Shown in pieces: positions 1 to 6,271 of a DNA stretch of 12,948 nt; the first letter of the stretch is position 1, and each line of letters starts with the position of its first letter. This stretch comes from an uncultured Allobaculum sp. (lineage in GTDB: Bacteria > Bacillota_I > Bacilli_A > Erysipelotrichales > Erysipelotrichaceae). The DNA lies in NCBI GenBank assembly GCA_910579655.1, contig CAJTVE010000075.1, forward strand, positions 1 to 12,948, read 5' to 3'. Position numbers and translations under genes: made by a program. A model generated the notes under the pieces. It made no database searches. It was not told the origin of the DNA and saw only the letters and a list, made by a program, of their open reading frames with translations.

Positions 1-230
1 GAAGAACGAAGAGAAGGGATAGGATTCCTGGCGGCTGCTGATTTTCTCTTCCGATTCTTTCGGTCATTTTTTCAACCGAGAGAAAGTCCCGCCTCATTAT
101 ACTTGTTGCAAAAAAAATCGAAAACCAGACTGAAAGGGGATCACGACTTGGCAGGAATCGGATCTTTTCAGTTCTCTGGCGGATTCCATTTGCAAGGCAA
201 TCTTCAATTTTAAAAAAGGGGGGAGTATCC
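1..230. other. Upstream gap, possible gene tail
   Basis: No convincing gene is visible. Frame 1 of the + strand is open from the window edge to a TAA at 211-213, so the end of a gene starting outside the window is possible. Its translation is Phe- and Arg-rich, uses many AGA/CGA/ATA codons unlike the genes downstream, and matches no family I know, so I do not call it. The stretch also holds the hairpin at 55-84. A TATACT box at 98-103 has no good -35 partner, so I do not call a promoter. Confidence 0.3.
55..84 (+). repeat. Inverted repeat, 10-bp stem
   Basis: TTCTTTCGGT (55-64) pairs with ACCGAGAGAA (75-84), with one G-U pair and a 10-base T-rich loop. No T-tract follows on either strand, so it is not a standard intrinsic terminator. 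It could be the end of an upstream transcript or a structured leader for the channel gene at 231. Confidence 0.4.
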
Positions 231-874
231 ATGAATAACCAAAGGATCTATTTGAATAAAGAAAGACTGGTGGCATTGATCGATGCCGTTCTTGCCATCA
301 TCATGACTCTTCTCGTCCTCAATCTGCAAAAGCCTGTTCAGCCTACTCTGGCTGGATTCTGGGCTTTGCGCAATTCCTATTTTTCGTATACTCTGTCCTT
401 TTTCTGGCTGGGCATTCTGTGGCTGTCGCTCAACCAGTTTTTTGCGCAGATCAATGCCATCGGCAGTCGGACAGTGATCATTGGCCTTGTCATGTTGTTT
501 GTCTGCTCACTGGTTCCTTATCTGACCATGCTTGCCAGTGATGACTTTCACAGTCAGCTGATTCAGACAATTTTTGGAGTTGGGACGGGATGGTCAACTT
601 GCTGTTTATCGCCTTACTTCATAACTATGGACGAATGTGCGTATGAATCGGCCAGCCTGCCCATCTATATTCATGAACAGACCCGGCTGCTGCTTTACAG
701 TCCGGTGACCAAGCTGGCGGGAATTGGAATCTGCTGGATGGTTTATCCGCCAGCAGTTATGTTTCGATTGTTTTCTCGGCTGTTTTCTCCGTTTTGTATA
801 CGAACGTTAAAACTTTGAAAATTGGCAGAGCAGACAGAAAGACAGGCGCTGAAGCCAGATCAGTTTATCCATGA
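231..874 (+). pseudogene. TMEM175-family channel, frameshifted
   Basis: The uninterrupted frame from ATG 231 (strong GGGGGGAG site at 218-225) runs to a TGA at 816-818, giving 195 residues. Residues 11-33 match the first helix of the TMEM175/DUF1211 potassium-channel family: KERLVALIDAVLAIIMT then LVLNLQKP, with LID replacing the usual FSD. Helices follow at about 50-70 and 80-100 (SYTLSFFWLGILWLSLNQFF). After about residue 115 the frame loses membrane character, while the +2 frame gives a helix-like piece at 590-643 (MVNLLFIALLHNYGRMCV, then TGA). Frame 0 looks right again over about 650-750 (KLAGIGICWMVYPPAVM), and the +2 frame takes over from about 752 to a TGA at 872-874 (YVSIVFSAVFSVLYTNV). 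At least three frame changes are needed for a normal six-helix subunit, so I read this as a decaying gene. Sequencing error, or a truncated but expressed three-helix protein, are alternatives. Confidence 0.6.
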
Positions 875-1196
875 TGAATTTCCCAGCTGCTTTTTGGAAA
901 ACTGATTTTTGAATGATCGTTTGGGGCGAACAGATCTTAAAATGGCTGTATAAATCCGAAAACTCTCGCAGATCTGGCAGTAATTCAAGCAGGATTGCCA
1001 GAACCCTGATTTATAATGGAATTGTCATCCAAATCGCAGCCAGGTCCGCTATATGGTTTTGGCTGTCTTGTCCTGATAAAACTGCCCATTGTTCTGCCAC
1101 ACTGACGCAGAATAAAGAATCACTGTATGTAAAGCAGAAAGCCGCTTTCAAAATGCATTACACATAACTGTTGTGTGCAAAGAAAATCGCGTTTGT
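875..1196. other. Gap with no credible gene
   Basis: Between the channel remnant and the ezrA promoter nothing codes convincingly. Frame 0 continues open from 819 to a TGA at 903-905 (ending DQFIHDEFPSCFLEN), which may be a further scrap of the decayed gene's tail. The frame opening at ATG 913 lacks a ribosome site and any recognisable sequence. Confidence 0.4.
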
Positions 1197-1202
1197 TATA
1201 AT
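1194..1202 (+). promoter_or_regulatory. Extended -10 promoter of ezrA operon
   Basis: TGTTATAAT is a perfect extended -10 element (TG at 1194-1195, TATAAT at 1197-1202). The -35 region is weak: TGTGCA at 1174-1179, at 17 bp spacing, matches only three consensus bases, which is typical of extended -10 promoters. Transcription would start near 1209, giving a leader of about 20 bases that carries the ribosome site at 1216-1223. No other promoter of this quality is seen before 5483, so it probably drives ezrA, nifZ and thiI together. Confidence 0.7.
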
Positions 1203-1229
1203 GAGAACCGAATGCAAGGGGGATGCTAT

Positions 1230-3014
1230 ATGCAAGATGCCTGGAACCAGTTTGTAGACTGGTGTAAGACGATATACACATATGTAACAAGTCATGTACC
1301 AATGGATGTCATGATTTATATTGGGATAGCGATTTTAATTCTGATCCTGATCGGAATTATTTCAAGGATGCTCAAGAAAAGACGTGTCTCCAGACGCCTG
1401 TCTGAGCTGGAAATTGATGTCAATGAAATCCGGACCAACAGTCTGCAGTCCAAGTACAACAAAGCCATTGCCTTTGCCAGAGCCAATGAAGATCTTTCGG
1501 AAAGAGTCAACGAGATTAAACCGAAATACGAAATCTGCATGGAATCGATTCAGGCATGTGAAGACCTGTACGAAAAAGCCTTTGATTTCTTCTCCCGCCA
1601 TAAATATAAAAAAGCGATCCGCGCGATGGACGAAGTCGAAACTGTACTGGAGGATACCGAAGAAAGAATCCGGATTGTCACTCAGTCTTTGGATAACGTT
1701 CTCTCCCGCGAAGCGGAAGTCCGTAAAAAAGCAGAACAGCTGAACGAACAGATCCGCCGCCTGCGCAACGCCTATCTCGATCACAAAGCCGATTACCGCA
1801 GTGGTCAGGAATTTATGGATGGCCAGTTAGCTGCCATTGAAGCCAGCCAGGCTGTTCTGGATGAAAAGCTCGAGGGAGCCGCCTTTAATAAAGCAAAAGA
1901 AGAAATCGACCATATCAACAGCAAGTGCGCAGAATTTGAACGCTATATGCAGGAATATCCAGCCCTGTATCAGAAAGCCTGTGTTGAACTGCCAAAAGGG
2001 ATTGAAGAAGTCAAAAAAGCAGCCGGCCGCATGGAAGCCGAGAAAATCGATCCTTCTTATCTGATGATCGATGACAAACTGGATGCGATTCAAAACGCCC
2101 TGAAAGACACGCTGATCCGTCTGGATAACGGTAACCTTCAAAATGCAGCCCCGGCTATTGATGCGATCACCGATCAGGTTGTCGCCTTGCAGGCTGATAT
2201 TGAGCAGGAACATGAAGCGTTTTTGGAAATCCACAAAAACCTTGAAGGCAACTTCGGGGTTGTGGATGATGTGGAACGTGAACTCAATGACATCACTCGT
2301 CTGTATGCCTCCATCAAAGACCGCTTTGGTCTGGAAGACTGGACCCGCCGCTTTGCCAAAGCCCGTGAACAGATGGAAGCTTTAAAAAACCAGCGTGACC
2401 AGATCCAGAAAGCCCTCGAAGAAAGTGATACCTATCAGGTGGAAGTCATCGATGGCTATCGGACCTTCTCTTTAAAGATCGAATCCTTTGGCAAAGAAGT
2501 CAGTGACATGAAACAGATGCTTGTCGGTGCAAGCAGCGATGACAATCGTGCCCGCAAGCAGCTGGTCAAATTGCAGTTGATTCTCAATGAGGTCAGACTC
2601 AACACCAGTATCAAAGCACTGCCGGCTATTTCTCAGTCCTTTAACGATGACCTCGAACAAGGCGAACAGAAAATTGCTGACGTGCAGAAGATTCTCAACA
2701 CATCGCCACTCGATGTCAAAGAGCTCAACAGCAAGCTGCAGGATGCAATCGACTTTATTTATAAACTGTATTCGAACGCAAGCAACCTGGTGGGCGTAGC
2801 CGTCATGGTCGAAAACGCAATTGTCTTCGGCAACCGGTTCCGTTCCAGCTACCCGGCACTGGACAGTGATCTGAACAAAGCAGAAATCTGCTTCCAGAAC
2901 GGGGAATATACCAGAGCCTTAAAGATCGCCATTCAGGCCATTGAAACGCTTCATCCGGGAATTTATGAGAAGCTCGTGGCCCGCAAAGATCCGGCGGTCA
3001 TGAATCAGGTATGA
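1230..3014 (+). CDS. ezrA: Septation ring regulator EzrA
   Basis: EzrA is a membrane-tethered negative regulator of FtsZ ring assembly and an organiser of the divisome in Bacillota. This one has 594 residues against roughly 560-575 in the family. One transmembrane helix lies at about residues 25-45 (VMIYIGIAILILILIGII) followed by KKRR. The rest is long helical, Glu/Lys/Gln-rich coiled coil, as expected of the cytoplasmic spectrin-like repeats. Near the end GNRFR (534-538) and the FQNGEYTRALKIAIQAIE stretch correspond to the conserved C-terminal patch linked to mid-cell localisation. I start at ATG 1230 because AAGGGGGA at 1216-1223 lies 6 bases upstream. An in-frame ATG at 1173 precedes the promoter -10 box and would add unrelated residues. 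The roughly 24 residues before the helix are longer than in Bacillus EzrA. The stop overlaps the next start (ATGA, 3011-3014), so it is translationally coupled to the desulfurase. Confidence 0.93.
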   Translation: MQDAWNQFVDWCKTIYTYVTSHVPMDVMIYIGIAILILILIGIISRMLKKRRVSRRLSELEIDVNEIRTNSLQSKYNKAIAFARANEDLSERVNEIKPKYEICMESIQACEDLYEKAFDFFSRHKYKKAIRAMDEVETVLEDTEERIRIVTQSLDNVLSREAEVRKKAEQLNEQIRRLRNAYLDHKADYRSGQEFMDGQLAAIEASQAVLDEKLEGAAFNKAKEEIDHINSKCAEFERYMQEYPALYQKACVELPKGIEEVKKAAGRMEAEKIDPSYLMIDDKLDAIQNALKDTLIRLDNGNLQNAAPAIDAITDQVVALQADIEQEHEAFLEIHKNLEGNFGVVDDVERELNDITRLYASIKDRFGLEDWTRRFAKAREQMEALKNQRDQIQKALEESDTYQVEVIDGYRTFSLKIESFGKEVSDMKQMLVGASSDDNRARKQLVKLQLILNEVRLNTSIKALPAISQSFNDDLEQGEQKIADVQKILNTSPLDVKELNSKLQDAIDFIYKLYSNASNLVGVAVMVENAIVFGNRFRSSYPALDSDLNKAEICFQNGEYTRALKIAIQAIETLHPGIYEKLVARKDPAVMNQV

Positions 3015-4138
3015 TTTATTTCGACAATGCAGCAACCACTCCTGTCAACCAGGAAGTTGCTGCTCTTTTTGTAAAACTGCTCGGTGAGTATGGAAACCCG
3101 GATTCCCTCCACCAGCTGGGCAGAAAATCACACCGCCTGCTTGAAGAAAGCAGAACCCGCATTGCAAGCATGCTGGAGGCAAAACCGGAAGAAATTCTCT
3201 TTACTTCCTGTGCAAGTGAGTCCAATTCCATGGCTGTCGTCGGCTATGCTTTAGCCAACCAGCACCGTGGAAAGCGGATCATCACTTCCAACTCGGAACA
3301 CAGCTCAACGACTGCGGCAATGAATTATCTCGAATCTCTCGGCTTTGAAATTGTCCGTCTGCCCATTCAAAGCGATGGTCGTGTTCATCCTGAAGATGTG
3401 CAGGCAGCCATGACCAAGGACACGATCCTGGTCTCCCTTCTTCATGTCTCCAACGAAATGGGGGCGATCACTGACATCAAAGCCATTGCGGATATCGTTC
3501 ACCAACATCCGACAGCCGCCTTCCATGCGGACTGCACCCAGAGCTTTGGAAAACTGGAGATTCCATTTACCGACCTGGATCTGATGACCATGTCCGCTCA
3601 CAAGATCCATGGCATGAAAGGCTCCGCCCTGCTGAAAAAAAAGAAAAATATCGTCCTGCAGCCGTTGATTTTTGGCGGCCAGCAAGAGCAGGGACTTCGC
3701 GGTGGAACCGAAAATGCCCCCGTCCATATTGCTTTGGCCAAAACCATCCGCCTGGCTTTATCGAACCAGAAGAAGAACATGAAACAGATTCAGGCCGTCC
3801 GGGATCGAATTCTCGAACGGCTGCCGGAAATTGGCGGTGTGAAAGTTCTTTCTCCAGCCGATGCCAGTCCGACGATTCTGTGTCTTTGTTTTGAATCCAT
3901 GACCAGCCAGGTTCTCCAGAATGCTCTGGATGAAAAAGGCATCTGTGTGTCGGCCATCAGCACCTGCGAATCCCGCCATGCCGGCGCCAATCCGGTCTTA
4001 GTCAACATGGGCTGCACCCCCAAAGAAGCAACCCACAACATCCGCCTGTCTTTTGGCGAAGACAACACCATCCAGCAGGCTGATCAGTTTATCGATACAG
4101 TAAAGGAGATCGTCAACGCTTATGGCTTACCACTATGA
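3011..4138 (+). CDS. nifZ: Cysteine desulfurase, NifZ type
   Basis: This 375-residue class V PLP-dependent enzyme takes sulfur from L-cysteine as a protein persulfide and releases alanine. It starts MIYFDNAATTPV, the family signature. His97 (EHSS) should stack on PLP, Asp174 and Gln177 (HADCTQSF) contact the cofactor, and Lys198 (SAHKIHG) is the Schiff-base lysine. GGQQEQGLRGGTENAP is the conserved phosphate-side loop, and Cys319 in ISTCESRHAG is the catalytic cysteine. Position between ezrA and thiI matches Bacillus nifZ, a desulfurase dedicated to ThiI and distinct from the SufS and IscS enzymes serving Fe-S assembly. The start overlaps the ezrA stop by 4 bases, and the end overlaps thiI by 17 bases. 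The name rests mainly on gene order; by sequence alone I would say IscS/NifS-like desulfurase. Confidence 0.9.
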   Translation: MIYFDNAATTPVNQEVAALFVKLLGEYGNPDSLHQLGRKSHRLLEESRTRIASMLEAKPEEILFTSCASESNSMAVVGYALANQHRGKRIITSNSEHSSTTAAMNYLESLGFEIVRLPIQSDGRVHPEDVQAAMTKDTILVSLLHVSNEMGAITDIKAIADIVHQHPTAAFHADCTQSFGKLEIPFTDLDLMTMSAHKIHGMKGSALLKKKKNIVLQPLIFGGQQEQGLRGGTENAPVHIALAKTIRLALSNQKKNMKQIQAVRDRILERLPEIGGVKVLSPADASPTILCLCFESMTSQVLQNALDEKGICVSAISTCESRHAGANPVLVNMGCTPKEATHNIRLSFGEDNTIQQADQFIDTVKEIVNAYGLPL

Positions 4139-5324
4139 CCATATTCTGATCCGGTACGGAGAACTGTCCTTAAAAGGCAAGAACCGGAAAAACTTCATTC
4201 AGAAACTCAAAGACAACCTTAAAAAAGCCCTCGCCGGTTTTAAAGACCTCGAGTTTGTCACTGAATACGACCGCATGTACATCTATCTGCATGGCCATGA
4301 ACTGGAACCGGTCTGCGCGATTGTTGGCAAAGTGTTCGGGATCTCCTCTTTCTCTCCGGCGATCAAAGTTGAACCGACCATGGAAGACATCCTGGGGGGC
4401 GTTGAACATCTGCTTGATCTTGGCACTCCCAAAACGTTCAAGGTGCAGGCAAGACGCCATGATAAAATGTTTCCCGTCAACTCCGATACCATTAACCGCA
4501 CTGTCGCCAGCATGATTCTGAAAGGCAGCGACTGGAAAGTCGATGTCCATACTCCCGATGTGCTGATCATGATTGAAGTCCGCCAGGATGCAGCCTACAT
4601 CATGACCGATAAAATCCCGGGGGCAGGCGGCTTTCCGGTGGGGATTGGCGGCCGGGCCATGGTATTGCTCTCGGGCGGTATCGATTCTCCGGTTGCCAGC
4701 TATCTGATGATGAAACGCGGAGTTCATATTGAAGCCGTTCACTTTGCTGCTCCGCCTTACACCTCTGCCGATGCCAGAGAGAAAGTCCTCAGCCTTGCCC
4801 GTCTGATTGCTCCCTACCAGGGCGATCTTGTCGTGCATGTTGTCCCCTTTACGACTTTGCAGTTAGCCATCTACCAGTACGCGCCGGAAAGCTATGCGAT
4901 CACCCTCATGCGCCGCATGATGATGCGCATCGCCACCGGACTTGCCAAAGAACGGCATTGTCTGGCGGTGGGCACTGGCGAATCCGTCGGTCAGGTGGCC
5001 AGCCAGACGCTGGAGAGCATGTATGTGATCAACAACGTCACCACCATGCCAATTCTTCGTCCGGTTGTGTGCATGGATAAAGTCGAAATCATCAACATTG
5101 CCCGGCATATCGGCACCTATGAAACTTCTATTCTTCCATTTGAAGACTGCTGCACCATCTTTACACCAAAAGCTCCAGTCACCAAACCCAAACTGGACAA
5201 ATGTGAAGAATACGAAGCCCGCTGGGACTGGCAGACTATGGTGGATGACTGCATCAAAATGGTCGAAACCATCCGTGTCCATCCAGGCCAGTCCCTTCAG
5301 AAAGATGAAGAGGATCTGTTCTAG
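4122..5324 (+). CDS. thiI: tRNA 4-thiouridine synthetase ThiI, short form
   Basis: ThiI adenylates uridine 8 of tRNA and installs sulfur to give 4-thiouridine, a near-UV sensor and stability mark. The 400 residues comprise an N-terminal ferredoxin-like region, a THUMP domain (about 60-165) and a PP-loop ATPase domain with SGGIDSPVA at 184-192. The E. coli protein (about 480 residues) carries a C-terminal rhodanese domain; it is absent here, as in many Bacillota, so sulfur presumably comes directly from the NifZ protein encoded just upstream. The Cys343-Cys344 pair in EDCCTIFTPKAPVTKP lies where E. coli has its essential Cys344. Without rhodanese a thiamine role is unlikely (inference). The ATG at 4122 lies inside nifZ, 11 bases after AAAGGAGAT (4102-4110), indicating coupled translation. 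Confidence 0.95.
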   Translation: MAYHYDHILIRYGELSLKGKNRKNFIQKLKDNLKKALAGFKDLEFVTEYDRMYIYLHGHELEPVCAIVGKVFGISSFSPAIKVEPTMEDILGGVEHLLDLGTPKTFKVQARRHDKMFPVNSDTINRTVASMILKGSDWKVDVHTPDVLIMIEVRQDAAYIMTDKIPGAGGFPVGIGGRAMVLLSGGIDSPVASYLMMKRGVHIEAVHFAAPPYTSADAREKVLSLARLIAPYQGDLVVHVVPFTTLQLAIYQYAPESYAITLMRRMMMRIATGLAKERHCLAVGTGESVGQVASQTLESMYVINNVTTMPILRPVVCMDKVEIINIARHIGTYETSILPFEDCCTIFTPKAPVTKPKLDKCEEYEARWDWQTMVDDCIKMVETIRVHPGQSLQKDEEDLF

Positions 5325-5340
5325 AAAACAGAATTTCAAG

Positions 5341-5384
5341 ACCCAATTTAGACCCAATTTAGACTCAATTTAGACTCAATCCAG
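5341..5384. repeat. Four 11-bp tandem repeats
   Basis: The units are ACCCAATTTAG (5341-5351), ACCCAATTTAG (5352-5362), ACTCAATTTAG (5363-5373) and ACTCAATCCAG (5374-5384). They begin 17 bases after the thiI stop and end 5 bases before the terminator stem. Eleven bases is close to one helical turn and is not a multiple of three, so this is non-coding. The gradual divergence along the array suggests stepwise duplication. Confidence 0.9.
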
Positions 5385-5388
5385 TCAG

Positions 5389-5437
5389 ACTGCTCCGCTT
5401 TTCATATCCCGCATGGAAACAGAGCAGTTTTTCTTTG
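5389..5437 (+). terminator. Terminator of the ezrA-nifZ-thiI operon
   Basis: A two-part stem. Outer ACTGCTC (5389-5395) pairs with GAGCAGT (5422-5428). Inner TTTTCAT (5399-5405) pairs with ATGGAAA (5413-5419, one G-U), around the loop ATCCCGC. A small asymmetric internal loop separates them. TTTTCTTT follows. It sits 64 bases past the thiI stop, with the rlmA promoter region just beyond. Confidence 0.75.
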
Positions 5438-5482
5438 CCTGGCCTGGAGGCGCTTTGAATCATCCGCAATCCATGAAAAAGC

Positions 5483-5488
5483 TATAAT
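5483..5488 (+). promoter_or_regulatory. -10 box of rlmA-rlmD operon
   Basis: TATAAT is a perfect -10 hexamer. Its last base at 5488 would be -7, putting +1 at 5495, the A of the rlmA ATG, so the transcript should be leaderless. The -35 side is poor: TTGAAT at 5455-5460 is 22 bp away, and nothing at 16-18 bp spacing resembles TTGACA. Confidence 0.6.
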
Positions 5489-5494
5489 AGGGAT

Positions 5495-6271
5495 ATGAAT
5501 TGCCCAATCTGTCACGAGCCCCTTATCCATGAGGGCCGCACCTTTAAATGCAAAAACAGCCATAACTTTGATCAGGCAAGACAGGGCTATGTCAATCTTT
5601 CCCGCAAACAGAAAGCCTCAGGCGACAACGCCCTGATGGTCAAAGCCCGTACTGCCTTTCTGGAAGCCGGTCCCTATGATTTTTTAAGACAGGCCATCCT
5701 GGAAACCCTGCGCAAGCTTCACCCCGATACCTATCTTGATCTGGGATGCGGGCAGGGATATTACACCCATGTGTTTTCCCAGGCTGCCAAAGAGGCCTAT
5801 GGCATAGACCTGAGTGTTCCGGCCATTGCCCATGCAGCCGGTCAGGATAAAAAGACACAGTACGTCGTTGGAAGCATTTATGATCTTCCTTTTGCAGATA
5901 AAAGCATTGACGCTGCCACATCTATTTTTACTCCCATCCCGGCTCAAGAAGCTGCAAGAGTTCTCAAAGACAATGGCTATCTGATCACCGTCACGCCCGG
6001 GAAAATGCACCACTATGAACTGAAGGAGCAGCTCTATGCACAAGTCCGGCTCAATCCGCCTTTAGAGCCGATTCAAGGCTTTGAACTGGTCGATCAGCAG
6101 GAAATCAGTCAGGTTGTGCACGTTGATGATGTGATGACGCTGCTGGAAATGACGCCGTATTTCTATAAAACCCCGAAAGCGGGCATTGAAAAGATTCAGT
6201 CTTTGAAAAACGGCCTGGATGTGACCTTTGACTTTGTGCTGAGTCTTTGGAGGAAAATAGATGAAAGTTAA
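5495..6271 (+). CDS. rlmA: 23S rRNA guanine-N1 methyltransferase RlmA
   Basis: SAM-dependent enzyme adding a methyl group to N1 of a guanine in 23S rRNA helix 35 (G745 in the Gram-negative type, G748 in the Gram-positive RlmA(II)/TlrB type). The 258 residues align end to end with E. coli RlmA as I recall it. There is a zinc site of Cys3, Cys6, Cys19 and His23 (CPIC, then CKNSH), then FDQARQGYVNLSRKQKASGDN. SAM motif I is LDLGCGQGYYTH (Asp82-Gly86 region), followed by LPFADKSIDA and an ITVTPGKMHHYELK segment, and the C-terminal end is TPYFYKTP. The start is fixed by the zinc cysteines: no in-frame start lies upstream before the -10 box, and there is no normal Shine-Dalgarno site. The stop overlaps the rlmD start by 11 bases. 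Lineage suggests the G748 type, which in streptococci affects response to macrolides and ketolides. Confidence 0.93.
   Translation: MNCPICHEPLIHEGRTFKCKNSHNFDQARQGYVNLSRKQKASGDNALMVKARTAFLEAGPYDFLRQAILETLRKLHPDTYLDLGCGQGYYTHVFSQAAKEAYGIDLSVPAIAHAAGQDKKTQYVVGSIYDLPFADKSIDAATSIFTPIPAQEAARVLKDNGYLITVTPGKMHHYELKEQLYAQVRLNPPLEPIQGFELVDQQEISQVVHVDDVMTLLEMTPYFYKTPKAGIEKIQSLKNGLDVTFDFVLSLWRKIDES

Noticed and set aside
913..1167. 84-residue open frame on the + strand
   Set aside because: No ribosome site, no recognisable family, and it lies in apparently decayed sequence.
1173..1229. Upstream in-frame ATG for ezrA
   Set aside because: It precedes the -10 box at 1197-1202, so it would not be in the mRNA; a proper ribosome site points to ATG 1230.
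4170..4838. 222-residue open frame on the - strand
   Set aside because: Antisense shadow of thiI; the His- and Phe-rich translation is typical of a reverse reading of a biased gene.
5325..5494. Possible riboswitch or T-box before rlmA
   Set aside because: The only structure is a terminator followed by a promoter -10 box abutting the start codon, leaving no leader for a riboswitch.
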